The notes: generated by a model from the sequence alone, not told the origin. 64,000 nucleotides of DNA from Pseudomonadota bacterium (GCA_018241225.1 JAFEEG010000025.1:1-64000), one strand, 5' to 3'. Counted from the stretch's first letter, positions 34,901 through 44,322 are shown. Numbers and translations are program-made.

Positions 34901-37900
34901 CGTCGCGCGGGATGTCGACGCTCACCTGGTAGGTCGGCGACGTGCTCTCTGTCAGCGGCAGGTCCCCATCCATCAGGAGTTGGTCGGGGTCCTGCTCCGT
35001 CTGTGCCGCGAACATGCTCTTGTAGAACTTGTGCGTCACGTCCCCGGTGGACAGGTACGTGCCGGCGCCGTAGGCCTCGACGCCCTCGCCCTTGCCGCGA
35101 TGCTCGCGCCAGTTGAACTTGCCCTCGTGCTTGATGGGCGAGTCGTGCGTGGCAGCGAAGCCCGGCTTGCCGAGATCCGCGTGGATCTCGTTGGCTTGGG
35201 CATTGAGCTTGCGGCCCTTGCCGCTCCAGTCAGCGGCCCCAGCGGGCTTCGACTGGGACGTTGCCGATTTTGGGGATTCCTTGGCCGCCACCTCCGGGGC
35301 AGCCTTGGCTTCACGTTCACGCTTTGCGGAGCCGACGAAGTTGCCCTTCTTCACGGGCGCGTTGGCCTCGCGGTTGGGCTGCGCACGCGAGGCGTTGCGC
35401 GTTCGGAACTGCTGGTCAGCGAACTCGTCCGGCGCGCCGGTCAGAGTGGCGTTCGGGTCGGTCTTGCCGAAGCTGTCCAGCGGCGTGACGCCCTTCTCAT
35501 CCGCGCCGGTGCCGCGCTCGTTCAAGTTGAACAGGGCGCCGTTGATGTTGTTCAGGGCCAGGTCGGTGAGGAACGCCTGGCGCTCGTCCGGGTCTTCGAT
35601 CTTGGCCGCGATGCCCTCCAGGAAGCTGCGCGCCTCCTTGCGGTTCATGCCCTGCAGCTGGACCTTCTCGGCACGGGTGAGCGCGCTGTCCAGCTGCAGC
35701 CGCGGCTTGCGCTCATCCGGCGGGCTGTCGTCAGGCGTGAAGAAGTCCTTGTCCTGCTCGTTGGCCACGGCCTCCTGGTGCCCCTCGCTCTCGCGAGCGT
35801 CGCCGCCCTTCTCTTGGTGACCGGCCAGCTTCTTCAGCCGGCTCTCGGCCGCCGCGACGGTCGCGCGCTGGCCGCGCAGGTTGTCGAATTCGGCAAACGA
35901 GCTCGTGGCCAGGCGCAGGCTGGGCGGGATGCCGTCCTTGAACGACTCGGCCTGGCCCTGGGCGTTCATCTTCGACGGCAGCTCGCCGTCCACCGCGCCG
36001 CTGGCCATCACCAGCGCGATGCCTTCGGCCAGGTCGGACAGGTAGCGCTCGTTTTTCGTGCGGGCCGAGCCGCCGGTGTCGTTCTCGCCGCGCTGCTTCT
36101 TCACCCAGCCCACCAGGCTGTTGGCGCTGATGTGCAGATCGCGGTTCTTGCCGCCGGGGCGGGCCATCACGTCGGACTTGAACGTGAGGATGTTCTTCTC
36201 GTCCAGCTGTTTGTAGTAAGCGGCCTCGTTCTCGGCCTCCGACAGCGACGGGTCCGGCTTGGGCGGTGCGAAGGCACGGTCGCCCTGGCGGCCCAGGTCC
36301 ATGAGCTCGGTGCGCGAGATCTGCGACGGGTCGCGGTCGCTCAGCTGCTCGGCCGTCACCACGAAGCGCTCGTCGAAGTAGGCCTGCGCGTCCTTCAGGA
36401 TCTGGCGGCGCTCCTTGGGGGTCAGACGGTACTGCTGGCCCTTGCCCTGGTCCATGGCGTCGAGCACGGCCTTGTTCACCTGGTTGACCTGCTCGCGCGC
36501 GGCGCGGCGCTCGGCCATCGGCGCTTTTTCAGCGTCCTGGCGCAGGTAGTCGCGATACAGGGACAGCGCCTTGGCGTTGCCGTAGCCCAGATCCTTCATC
36601 ACTTCGCGCGCGCTCTTGGCGCTCACGACGTACGAGCCGTTGTCCTCGGACACGCCCATGGCGCGCTCCATGTCGGCGACCTTCTTGTTGATGGCGTTCT
36701 CGCCGCTGTGCAGCACGTCGTCCTTCTTGAACAGCGCCGGGCGCTTCACCGGCGTGCCGGCCAGCGGCTCCAGGCCCTCCGCTTCGCGCTGGCGGTTCTC
36801 GTTCTCGAACTCCAGGCGCTGCTTGTCGCTCATGCGCTCCAGGGGCGAGAACGGATCGCGCCGCTCGTTGCTGCCGCGCAGCGTGGGCGTGCGCGCGAAG
36901 CCGTAGACCTTCGGGCCGGTGTTCTTGGCTGAGGTCTTCTCGGCCTGGCGCTTCTCGAAGTCGTCCACGCCCTCGACGGTCTCGCCCTCATCGTTGACCG
37001 CCGACGTTTCCTCGATGCCGCGGTCGTCAACCGTGCGCCCTGCCTCGACCTTCTCCTGCACCAGGCCGTTGACGGCCTCGAGCACCCTGTCGAAGTTCTT
37101 GCCGAACATCTCCTGCAGCAGCTGGCGCTGGTGCAGCGTGCCCTGGCCGTCCGCCACGCGCTCCACGGTGTCCAGCAGCCACTGGCGGTTCATCGGGGCG
37201 CCAGCGCCGTCCGAGGCCATCAGCACGCTCTGGTGCTCGCGCGGCAGCATGGTCACAAGCTGGTTGGCCACGTCGCGGCGCATCTCCTCGCGTGCGCGGC
37301 GCCCGGCTGGCGTGTTGGCAGCAGCGGTCTGCTCAGCGATGTAGTCGAAGAGCTTGTGGGTCTCCTTCGGCGCCACGGCCTTCATCTCGGCCAGCACCTG
37401 GGGGGCCTGGTCCCCCAGACCCACGCGCAGATCCTCGGCCATCTGCCCCAGCTGCATCTCCTGGCCGGTGGTCAGGCTCTTGGCCTTGAACTTGGGCGCG
37501 ACCGTCGCGATCTTCAGCGCCGTCTGGCGCACGAGCTCGGGGACTGGGGCGCGCTGGAAGCGGGTGCCTTGAAGGCGCTGCGCGGCGGCGTTCTCGGCGA
37601 TCGAGGCGGCCTGGTTCATGCGCGCGTCGAACTCTTCCATCGACTCGTTGCTCTGCTCGTTCTTCTTGGCGCCAGCCTTGGCGCCTTCGAAGATGGCCTT
37701 GCCGAACTTCACCGCCACCCCGCCGGCAGCCTTCGCCCCCTTGCCGAGGGCGGTACCGGCCTTGCCAGCCACCTCACCGGCCACGGAGGCAGCGCGCTCG
37801 GCGCGCGTCACCAGGCGCTCGAGCTCGTTGTTCTGCAGCACATGGGCGGCGCCTTCGTCGATCGCTGCCTGCTGGTCGGTCACGTCGGCGGGCTCGGTGA

Positions 37901-39191
37901 TGCGCTGCAGCAGCTGCGCGGCGGTCTGGTCGGTCTCGGCCATGTCCGCCAGGCGGTCAGCGACGAGCTGGTTGCGCTTGCCGTCGTTGTTCTGTACCCA
38001 GGCGGCCAGCGCTGCGTCGTCGCCCAGGACGTTCTCGGGCACGTCCTGGTTCAGGATCGCCTGCTCCTCGCGGCTCACGTTGAAGCGGTTCACCGCCTCG
38101 CCGGCAGCGGTCTGCACCTGGTCGAAGGCCTTGCCCAGATCCAGCTTGCCGTCTTCGTCGCGCGCCAGGTCGATGGTCTCGCCGGCCTTGTTCTTCAGTG
38201 CGCCGATCCAGCCGCGGCCTTTGGCTGCTGCCTGTTCAACCGAGGGCGCGACAGCGTCCTTGGCCAGGTCGAACACCTCGCCGGCCTTCGCGCCCAGCTG
38301 GTCGGCGGTGTGACCCACACGGCGGAAGCCCGTATCGGCCGCCACGCCCGCAGCTGCGAACGGGCCGCCGCCGGCCGCGCCGCCAGCGAAGGCGTTCAGG
38401 TTCTCGCTGAAGTCGCCGCTGGTGTCGCGCTCGGGGTTGAGCATGCCCTGCACGGCATGGCTGCCGGCCGTCTGGGCAAGTTCGGTCCCGCCCTCGCCCA
38501 GCATCTCCAGGCCCACGCGCGGCAGGGGGCTGAGGCTGTGCAGGCCCTTGCGCAGGCCGGCGCCGGTCAGCTGGCGGCCGACCACGGCGGGCAGCGCGGT
38601 GTCCAGCAGGCCAGCACCTGCGCCGTAGAGCTCGGCGGTGCGGTTCAGGTCCTGCGGGGAGGTGCGCGCCATCAGCGCCTTGTCGTTGACCGCGTCGTTG
38701 ACGAACTCGCCCTTGAGCTGGCGCTGGTTGATACCGAAGGCTGCCAGGGGCGCAGCGATGTCGCCGGCCAGACCCAGCGCCTTGCCGGCCGCGCCCGGCG
38801 CCATGCGCCCCAGACGGCCGACTGCGCCGAGCGCCGTGGCGGCGCCCACCGGCTCGACCATGGAGGCGGTCCCCTGCCCCACTTGGCCGCCAGCCCAGTC
38901 CAACGCGTCGCCGACGCCATGAACGTCTTCCACACGGCCCACGCGCGGCGCAAAAGCGGCCTGGCGCTGCTGGTTGGCAGTGATCTGGGCGCGCAGCGCG
39001 TCTGCGCCGGCCACGTCGCCAGCAGCGCGAAGGGCTGCTTCGTCAGCAGCCCAGGCGTTGGCGTCGGAGGCCAAGCGGCCGACCTGGAAGCCGCGCCGCA
39101 GAGAGCCCATGCCCTCCGCGGTGGCGGCGTCGGTGATCGGGGTAACGTCCAGCGGAGCCGCTACATCGAAATCGCTACGCAGATCACTCAT
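31974..39191 (-). CDS. giant polyvalent internal virion protein (ART-like, HExxH, ejection-protein-like)
   Basis: 2405 residues, the largest gene in the window. The N-terminal third is Ala/Gly-rich with hydrophobic, glycine-zipper-like stretches. At about residues 1350-1518 is an ADP-ribosyltransferase-like domain: a histidine in ATHDSPIKH, then EAYGAGTYLSTG (Tyr1374), DIPRDELLDWNKPLSEQ, and NYVIFDDSKIH at its end, resembling phage H-Y-E-type ARTs. At 1598-1602, HEALH in TAYHEALHAFF is a zincin-like metalloprotease motif. From about 1730 the chain resembles C-terminal parts of DNA-ejection proteins such as T7 gp16 (inference). It is probably packaged and injected with the DNA. The ATG at 39191 overlaps the previous gene by 8 bases. 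Confidence 0.82.
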   Translation of the reverse strand: MSDLRSDFDVAAPLDVTPITDAATAEGMGSLRRGFQVGRLASDANAWAADEAALRAAGDVAGADALRAQITANQQRQAAFAPRVGRVEDVHGVGDALDWAGGQVGQGTASMVEPVGAATALGAVGRLGRMAPGAAGKALGLAGDIAAPLAAFGINQRQLKGEFVNDAVNDKALMARTSPQDLNRTAELYGAGAGLLDTALPAVVGRQLTGAGLRKGLHSLSPLPRVGLEMLGEGGTELAQTAGSHAVQGMLNPERDTSGDFSENLNAFAGGAAGGGPFAAAGVAADTGFRRVGHTADQLGAKAGEVFDLAKDAVAPSVEQAAAKGRGWIGALKNKAGETIDLARDEDGKLDLGKAFDQVQTAAGEAVNRFNVSREEQAILNQDVPENVLGDDAALAAWVQNNDGKRNQLVADRLADMAETDQTAAQLLQRITEPADVTDQQAAIDEGAAHVLQNNELERLVTRAERAASVAGEVAGKAGTALGKGAKAAGGVAVKFGKAIFEGAKAGAKKNEQSNESMEEFDARMNQAASIAENAAAQRLQGTRFQRAPVPELVRQTALKIATVAPKFKAKSLTTGQEMQLGQMAEDLRVGLGDQAPQVLAEMKAVAPKETHKLFDYIAEQTAAANTPAGRRAREEMRRDVANQLVTMLPREHQSVLMASDGAGAPMNRQWLLDTVERVADGQGTLHQRQLLQEMFGKNFDRVLEAVNGLVQEKVEAGRTVDDRGIEETSAVNDEGETVEGVDDFEKRQAEKTSAKNTGPKVYGFARTPTLRGSNERRDPFSPLERMSDKQRLEFENENRQREAEGLEPLAGTPVKRPALFKKDDVLHSGENAINKKVADMERAMGVSEDNGSYVVSAKSAREVMKDLGYGNAKALSLYRDYLRQDAEKAPMAERRAAREQVNQVNKAVLDAMDQGKGQQYRLTPKERRQILKDAQAYFDERFVVTAEQLSDRDPSQISRTELMDLGRQGDRAFAPPKPDPSLSEAENEAAYYKQLDEKNILTFKSDVMARPGGKNRDLHISANSLVGWVKKQRGENDTGGSARTKNERYLSDLAEGIALVMASGAVDGELPSKMNAQGQAESFKDGIPPSLRLATSSFAEFDNLRGQRATVAAAESRLKKLAGHQEKGGDARESEGHQEAVANEQDKDFFTPDDSPPDERKPRLQLDSALTRAEKVQLQGMNRKEARSFLEGIAAKIEDPDERQAFLTDLALNNINGALFNLNERGTGADEKGVTPLDSFGKTDPNATLTGAPDEFADQQFRTRNASRAQPNREANAPVKKGNFVGSAKREREAKAAPEVAAKESPKSATSQSKPAGAADWSGKGRKLNAQANEIHADLGKPGFAATHDSPIKHEGKFNWREHRGKGEGVEAYGAGTYLSTGDVTHKFYKSMFAAQTEQDPDQLLMDGDLPLTESTSPTYQVSVDIPRDELLDWNKPLSEQSAHVQNVLSDEPITSALKGREEMTGKEIYQALTKEFGDDKAETSNYLQAIGLPGLTYAASNGRDGGKTPNYVIFDDSKIHTNYVHFNQQDARDGNSAVASQKDMDDAKAYVEKVLGPKIKVDFEKLTGHSGEWLDHENVIKISTTAAAGTLSTAYHEALHAFFSRYVKGEPRVLEVMKSLAENQKILERVHALLDGFPKAQEQLKDGEERLAYIYQFWAAGALDLPTSKGRTWLQKLGKFFRRVLGTVSDSERATELFEAFHAGQLAEPSAAGQVIAKTLAQGTMTLRARRKLDGLLQAAAAATLPANEILLGSKSERARMLGREFYANPGEEAAGRTGEGYLNARSREARKYKNLFADAIEGLSDRDLKTVSAYLQSAVGPEAIPYAPHAKAVKGIRASLDRFYDYMKESGLDVGYIEKYFPVMWSSQRLIEQKQAFVDMLTTNYADVLQRGADTSSVKGMSQADVAERIWAALVQNQGANKIAPDREDGVLVPFFESGEGRTLDWIKPEHREPFLEKDLVGQMSRYFHQGARAAEYAKRFGQKGEQLNSALEQIDDELWTEGRAMVKRGELDRKAMEKWQARQMRDVRHAVGAMEGTLGKDISPTLRKFNSYMTVYQNVRLLPLSLFSSFVDPLALIARGGEMKDAYNAFLDGMKEVFRAWGNAFRDEPAERKKSEWEQLAEFVGAIDSEVFSHHISEEYSSEYMTPLAKRINDKMFVLNGMEAWNRSMRVAATKAATEFITKHKSLPTEHSKRWLSELGLSPQDITLDADGRLVTDRHVLAKQKGVSLEQATEDVRAIHYAINRWVEGAVLTPNAAQRPSWSSDPRYSVLFHLKQFTYSFHQTVLKRAVKELEYGNLAPMGVFAWYIPTMIAADVTKGLLQGGGSLPAYMKGYDLGDWVMHGAQRAGLLGVGQLGVDANADISSLAGPAVEQAIDALRDPLADSTIRALPLHGLYREALR

Positions 39192-41193
39192 CTCGGCCCC
39201 ACTTCCCGGTCTTGATGTTTCGTTCAATCAGCTCTTGCTGCTTGTCTGACAGGTCGCCCAGCGGGTGCTCCACCCCCTTTGCGTCGCGCACGAAGAAACC
39301 GTTCACGCTGCCGCCAGGGGTCAGCGCACCGCCCACCAGGCCTTGACGCACCAGCTTGCCGCCCTTGAAGTCTGGGAGCGACGTCATCTCAGGAGCGCGG
39401 GGGTTCGTCGGGTCGAGCTTGGCGAAGCCCATCTGGCGACCGTCAGCCACCTTGCCGAAGATGCCGGCCAGCGCCTGAGCGTGCGGCATGGCCTTCTCGC
39501 GCTCGGCTTCGGACATGTTGGAGAAGCCCGGCAGGATCTTGTTGACCATGTCGTAAGCGGCGGCGGATTTCTGCTCGTCCACCTTGCCGTCCGGCCCGAA
39601 CTGGCGCAGCGCGTTACGCGTGTTGTCGATCGCCTTGTCCTGCACGGTCTGGGTGCTGGCGGTGCGCTGCTGTGCGGCACCAGCCATGTCGTTGAACTGC
39701 TTTGCGTCCCCGCCGTTGGCGGCAGCGATCGACGCGGCTTTCACCGGGTCGCCGCCGGCCGCTCGAAAGGCGGCTGCGTTGATGGCGCGCTGCTGGAGGT
39801 CGAAGGAGTTGCGCAGACTGGCCGCGCCCAGCGTCGCGTTGGCTTGCGCGCGATCGCCGGCCAGACGGTTCTCGGAGGCGTAGCGCACGGCATCGGCGCC
39901 GGTGCGCGAGTTCTCCATGCTGGCGTCTGCCGTGATGCCGATCTCTCGCAGGCGCTGGCGCTGGGCGATGGGCGCCATGGCAGCCGCTACGGCGCCTTCG
40001 TCGCCCTGGTACCCCTTGCGCGGAGACCAGGAGCCCTTGGCAGCGGCGCTGCGCAGGGTCGCGCCGTCGAAGAATTCCTGGCGCTGTTGGCTCGGGTCGA
40101 TGATGCCCAGGCCGCCGCGACGGCTCGCCTCAGCTGCGCCAGCCGCGTTGCGCCACGCCTGCATTTGCTCTGGCGTATCCAGCCCTTTGGTGCTGGTGCT
40201 GACGATGCCGACACCGTCGTTCTGTACACCCAGCGCCGCCCGCTGAGCCGGCGTCAGGTCGCCGGGCATGGCCGAGCCGTCGCTGTAGGCGTTGCCCAGG
40301 CGAGTCAAGGTGGTGGGTGGCGGACTCGGGGGCGCAGGGGTGTCGTTGGTGTAGTCCGGGATGCTCGAGGTTGGGGCGGCGACGGATGCGGGCGCAGCCG
40401 GCGCGGCGGCAACCTCAGCCGGCGAGCGGGGGTCGACGCCTGCCATTTTTCGGCCGCCTTCGATGGCCATGTCCGCCGACTTGTAGCCGGCCCAGCCACC
40501 GGCCAGGCCGCCCAGGACGGCCCCGGCCGGCACAGTGATGGGAGCCAGGGGGCCGCCAAGTGCGCCGATCGACGCGCCCAGCTGCGCGCCGCCGATGCCG
40601 CCGGCAGTGGCGGCAGCTGCGCGGCCGGTGCCCTGGGCGACTTGCGAGGCCACGTCGATGGGCGTGGCGTTGGGGTTGCGGACCACCTTAGCCACATCGG
40701 GGCCTTCGGCGGCAGCCGCGGCGAGCGGGCCGGCTGCCGGCAGCACTGCGGCGCCGAAGTTGCGGATCGAGGGCATCAGCCCACCGGCTGCGGGGTTGGT
40801 CGGCGGCGAGCCGGCGGGCGCTCCCGCCGTGGGGTTCGGTGGCGCGCCGTAGCGGCCATCGCCGTGAAAGGAAGGGTCTGCCGGCGTCGCGACGACGGGG
40901 CGCTGACCAAGCTGCTGCGCAGTCCAGCCTGCGCCGTTTGGTGCCGCCGGGGGCGGCACTGCGGCCGGCGCGCCGGGCGCGACGGAGGTGCGGATGTTGT
41001 CGAAAGCGCCGGCTGCGGGGGTCTTGGTCGGCGCGGCCGAACCGTCGAAAGTGCCCTGCAGTCCGAACACCTTGGACTGCTGCGCCGTCATGGGCGCCTC
41101 GCGAACTACGACGCCGGGGTTGTTCGCTGCCGCTGCAGCATCACCGAAGCTGTTCGGTCGTGTGACGAACGGATCGTCGCGGAGATTGGCCAT
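39184..41193 (-). CDS. Ala/Pro/Gly-rich internal virion protein
   Basis: A 669-residue protein of low complexity in its first half: Pro- and Ala-rich linkers (VPPPAAPNGAG, PSPPPTTLTRLG) and a glycine-zipper-like hydrophobic segment, GGIGGAQLGASIGALGG, about residues 197-245, that could enter a membrane. The second half is helical and Gln/Ala-rich. Composition, the overlap with the giant gene and its position at the end of the virion operon fit an ejected internal protein that forms part of the DNA-transfer channel. No catalytic motif is seen. Confidence 0.68.
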   Translation of the reverse strand: MANLRDDPFVTRPNSFGDAAAAANNPGVVVREAPMTAQQSKVFGLQGTFDGSAAPTKTPAAGAFDNIRTSVAPGAPAAVPPPAAPNGAGWTAQQLGQRPVVATPADPSFHGDGRYGAPPNPTAGAPAGSPPTNPAAGGLMPSIRNFGAAVLPAAGPLAAAAAEGPDVAKVVRNPNATPIDVASQVAQGTGRAAAATAGGIGGAQLGASIGALGGPLAPITVPAGAVLGGLAGGWAGYKSADMAIEGGRKMAGVDPRSPAEVAAAPAAPASVAAPTSSIPDYTNDTPAPPSPPPTTLTRLGNAYSDGSAMPGDLTPAQRAALGVQNDGVGIVSTSTKGLDTPEQMQAWRNAAGAAEASRRGGLGIIDPSQQRQEFFDGATLRSAAAKGSWSPRKGYQGDEGAVAAAMAPIAQRQRLREIGITADASMENSRTGADAVRYASENRLAGDRAQANATLGAASLRNSFDLQQRAINAAAFRAAGGDPVKAASIAAANGGDAKQFNDMAGAAQQRTASTQTVQDKAIDNTRNALRQFGPDGKVDEQKSAAAYDMVNKILPGFSNMSEAEREKAMPHAQALAGIFGKVADGRQMGFAKLDPTNPRAPEMTSLPDFKGGKLVRQGLVGGALTPGGSVNGFFVRDAKGVEHPLGDLSDKQQELIERNIKTGKWGRDE

Positions 41194-41252
41194 AGAAGGG
41201 CTCCAGGTTGGAGCGCCTTCACAGCCACGTCTGGCTCAGGTGCGGAGTGGGG

Positions 41253-41456
41253 CTATTTTAGACGGGTTCCGAGGGCGTACAAGACGCCCGCACCCAGTGC
41301 CAGGCTCAGCCCCCAACCGATGGTGTAACCCATGCTGACGCCCAGGTTGAAGAGGTAGTCGCCCGACGAACCGCGCACGTCGCCCAGGCAATACGCAAAC
41401 CACAGCACGAGCACCAGGCCCGCTGCACCGAGGAAGTCCTTCGCAAACTGTCGCAC
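41253..41456 (-). CDS. 67-residue membrane protein with two predicted helices
   Basis: A small gene starting at GTG 41456 with AGGAGAG just upstream. It encodes two hydrophobic segments: FLGAAGLVLVLWFAYCLG and a second, Gly-rich one, SMGYTIGWGLSLALGAGVLY, with a basic end (TRLK). It lies between virion protein genes; it could be a membrane-modifying or superinfection-exclusion protein, but position and size alone do not show this. Confidence 0.68.
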   Translation of the reverse strand: MRQFAKDFLGAAGLVLVLWFAYCLGDVRGSSGDYLFNLGVSMGYTIGWGLSLALGAGVLYALGTRLK

Positions 41457-41496
41457 CCTTCTCTCCTATTCGGTCCAGGTGTCGGGATGTTACCGC

Positions 41497-42531
41497 TTAC
41501 AGCGAAGAGACGTCTTGGCCGGACACCGAGGCCTGGGCGTTGATGGCGTTCAGGCCGGCGGCTGCTTGCTGCGCGACCATCTGGGCGCCAGCGATCGCTG
41601 CCTTGACTTTCGCGTCCATACTCTGCTCCTTGGCCGCCAGATTGGCCTTCTCGCCTTCGATCTTGAGTTGGGCATCGGTGATGGCCAGGCGCACCTTGGG
41701 GTCCAGCGCGGTGACCTGGGCGGTATATAGCGCCACCAGGTTGCGCGACAGCTCGCTGCGGATGTTTGCGAGGCCCGTGGCCAGCTGCATGGCCGTCTGG
41801 GGGCCCAGCATGATGGTGCGGATGTAGTCGCCAGCGCTGTCCAGTGCGACCTTGCGTTGATCGATCACCTCCTTCACCGCAAAGCGCACGTTCTCGATCT
41901 CGGTGTCGAAGCTCTTAATCGAGATGTCGCGCGATTGTTCGGCGAGCTTGCGGCCGGCGTCCAGGCGGATCTGGTTGATCTGGTTCGTGAGCGCGCCCGG
42001 CGGCACGGGCCAGCGCTTGTTGGCCCAGCTCGCCATCGCCTCCTCTTCCGTGCGCTCGGTGTCCGCCAGGATGCGCGCTCGGCCACGCTCCCACAGCTGC
42101 TGCTCCACCGCCGGGCTGAGGCCCGAGCCACCCTGCTGGATGGCGCGGTCGCACCAATCCATCGCGTGGTTGAAGTATTGCGGGTTGGGAAAGTAGGTGC
42201 TGATGAAACCAGCGAACTGGTTTTCGATCAGCGTGATCATCTCGTCCTTGTGGGCATTGTAGATCGCCTCCCCGTCCATCGGGTTGTCCTCGGGCAGGAT
42301 GGGCGCCACCGGCGGCAAGTAGCTGTCGTCAAGCGTGGGCGTGAGCAGCTGCGGCGCGGGGTCGGCCAGGCCGATGGCGTTGTTCACCCACTCCAGACCG
42401 GCGTCGCTCTTAGACTGCGCGTTCTTCCACATCGCGTTCACGATGTTGGCGGTCATCACTGGCGCGCCAGCGCCGCCAGTGATCGGGTCGGGTACGGGGA
42501 CGATGTCGCCGGAACCAGTGTCGATGGGCAT
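41497..42531 (-). CDS. virion-associated protein, unknown function
   Basis: A 344-residue soluble, mostly helical protein. The N-terminus is Pro/Gly-rich (DTGSGDIVPVPDPITGG), followed by long Ala/Gln-rich helices and an Ala/Gln-rich C-terminus (AQMVAQQAAAGLNAINAQAS) that could form a coiled coil. An AAGGAG lies upstream of the ATG. Its place between fibre and internal virion genes suggests a virion or assembly role. I do not recognise a domain. Confidence 0.65.
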   Translation of the reverse strand: MPIDTGSGDIVPVPDPITGGAGAPVMTANIVNAMWKNAQSKSDAGLEWVNNAIGLADPAPQLLTPTLDDSYLPPVAPILPEDNPMDGEAIYNAHKDEMITLIENQFAGFISTYFPNPQYFNHAMDWCDRAIQQGGSGLSPAVEQQLWERGRARILADTERTEEEAMASWANKRWPVPPGALTNQINQIRLDAGRKLAEQSRDISIKSFDTEIENVRFAVKEVIDQRKVALDSAGDYIRTIMLGPQTAMQLATGLANIRSELSRNLVALYTAQVTALDPKVRLAITDAQLKIEGEKANLAAKEQSMDAKVKAAIAGAQMVAQQAAAGLNAINAQASVSGQDVSSL

Positions 42532-42540
42532 ATCTGCTCC

Positions 42541-44322
42541 TTAGATCTTTCGCGAGAGGTCCGCAACTTCGAAGGTCACGGTGTCGAGCTCGAAGTCCGC
42601 ACCGTCTTCGTTGTAGAGGATGGGCTGCACGTAATTCGTGCGCAGGCCCTTGCCGAAGGTCACACGCTGTTGCTGCATGTCGGTCGAGTAGCTGCGGGTC
42701 TTGTAGACGTACTCTTTACCCTCGGCCACGATCTTCACGAACAGATTGCCCTTCGCGCTCACGCCGAGGTAGCACTGACCCCAGGTCTTCTTCTGCTGGT
42801 TGTCTGCATCGCGCAGGCCGAAGTCGATCATGGCGCGGATCGGTGCGTTGCCGTCGTCACGATCGCCGTCGAGTTCGAAGAGGCCGGCATTGTTGGCGCC
42901 GCAGTACACGCCATTGATGAAGGCGTAGCTGTTGAAGTTGTAGTTCGTGTACTCGGTCGAGCCCAGGCTGTCGACGTTCAGCACCCAGGTTTCAGTGTCG
43001 CTGCCGGCGCCAGTGGGGATACCCAGCACAGAGCCCGAGCGCGCCAGCGAATTCATCACCGCCTCGAGCACGGAGCTGATCGCCCATGACGAGCCCAGCT
43101 GCGCCTGGCTGAGCATCTCGGCCGACAGCGTGATCTCGGGCGCCATGCCGGAAGATATCTGGCCAGCGCTGTTCATCGTGACCACCAGCGTCTTGAACGC
43201 AGTCATGGTCGAGCCGATGGCGCCGTAGCCAGCCATCGAGGCGTTACCCATACCCTCATAGGCGTGCGCGTAGGTCTCCAGCGGCTTGAGCTGCGCGCCG
43301 ACGATCTCGCCGTAGGCGTGGTCCGCCGCCAGCATGTCCAGAGGGGCGAGGCTGGCGGTGATCGAGCCGATCTCGCCAGTCAGGCCGTACACCGCCGAGG
43401 CCAGCGGCGCGAAGGTCGCTCCCATCACGGCGAACGCCGGCTCGGCAAGCCCGGCGCTCATGTCCGAGGTCACGGTGGCCATCGTGGCGTTGATCGCGCC
43501 GTAGGCGTAAGACGAGGCGAAGATCTCCATGGGCTTCATGGACACGGCCATCGTACCGGTGCCCGCCGTCAGATCCGCCGCGCTGACCTGCGTGATCGAG
43601 GGGTCGAACACCTCGTCCATGGCCGAGTACATGGCTGCTTCCAGCCACGCGGCGGTGGTCGGCGCGCCCGTAGTGGTCTTGACCGTGGTGCCGTCTTTCT
43701 TATATGTGATCGTGGTGCCCGTGCGGTTCACCTCGAAGACGGTGGCATCGGTGTAGGTGCCCACGGTGGCCACCACGACGCCGTTCTCGACGACGCGCGC
43801 ATAGCCGCGCGCCAGCGAGAAGCCGAAGTTGATGGTGTTGCCGTTGTAGGTCACGCGTGTGCCGTCATCCACGTTCAGCCCGGCGATCACGCCCACCGCG
43901 CTGGCGCGCACCTTGAAACGCGCGTAGCCGTCGTTGGTGATGAAGTCGATCGAGCGCGCGCCGGCGTTCCAGCCCAAGTTGTAGCCAGTCACGTAGTTGG
44001 TCGTGGTGGCCGTGTAGCCGGGCGTGGCGGGCACCGCGGGCGTGCCGGGGTAGGTGACCTTGACGTTCTCTTTCCAGCAAGTGTAGGAGCCGATCAGTTG
44101 CAGTCCGGGTTGCGGGTTCGTCGGCACGAACAGCACCACGGTGTTGCCGTTGTCGTCCGTCACGTACGTGTAGTTGCCCGGTACGTTGTAGCGCATGCCG
44201 CACACCGTGCGGTTCTCGTAGACCGTGCGCGGCGGCGTGGCCGGCACATACGGCGTGCCGGGAATCGTCTCGTAACCGACGACAGTCTCGGTCGTGGTGT
44301 TCTTGATGAGCGAATTCGTCAT
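42541..44322 (-). CDS. structural (tail/fibre) protein with internal repeats
   Basis: A 593-residue protein. The N-terminal part is Thr/Val/Tyr-rich beta sequence (GYETIPGTPYVPATPPRTV). The middle, about residues 245-400, repeats a pattern like MKPMEIFASSYAYGAINATM, APLDMLAADHAYGEIVGAQL and LKPLETYAHAYEGMGNASM, roughly every 45-50 residues. The C-terminus is again beta-rich. It is part of a run of minus-strand genes joined by ATGA overlaps. A fibre or tail-surface role is inferred from context and composition. Confidence 0.65.
   Translation of the reverse strand: MTNSLIKNTTTETVVGYETIPGTPYVPATPPRTVYENRTVCGMRYNVPGNYTYVTDDNGNTVVLFVPTNPQPGLQLIGSYTCWKENVKVTYPGTPAVPATPGYTATTTNYVTGYNLGWNAGARSIDFITNDGYARFKVRASAVGVIAGLNVDDGTRVTYNGNTINFGFSLARGYARVVENGVVVATVGTYTDATVFEVNRTGTTITYKKDGTTVKTTTGAPTTAAWLEAAMYSAMDEVFDPSITQVSAADLTAGTGTMAVSMKPMEIFASSYAYGAINATMATVTSDMSAGLAEPAFAVMGATFAPLASAVYGLTGEIGSITASLAPLDMLAADHAYGEIVGAQLKPLETYAHAYEGMGNASMAGYGAIGSTMTAFKTLVVTMNSAGQISSGMAPEITLSAEMLSQAQLGSSWAISSVLEAVMNSLARSGSVLGIPTGAGSDTETWVLNVDSLGSTEYTNYNFNSYAFINGVYCGANNAGLFELDGDRDDGNAPIRAMIDFGLRDADNQQKKTWGQCYLGVSAKGNLFVKIVAEGKEYVYKTRSYSTDMQQQRVTFGKGLRTNYVQPILYNEDGADFELDTVTFEVADLSRKI

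Noticed and set aside
34044..36932. A 962-codon plus-strand ORF inside the giant virion gene, and similar long antisense ORFs at 31707-33980, 39265-41328 and 22639-24813.
   Set aside because: They lie opposite well-supported genes in high-GC DNA, where antisense frames stay open by chance; their products are rich in Val, Leu, Gly, His and Arg without domains.
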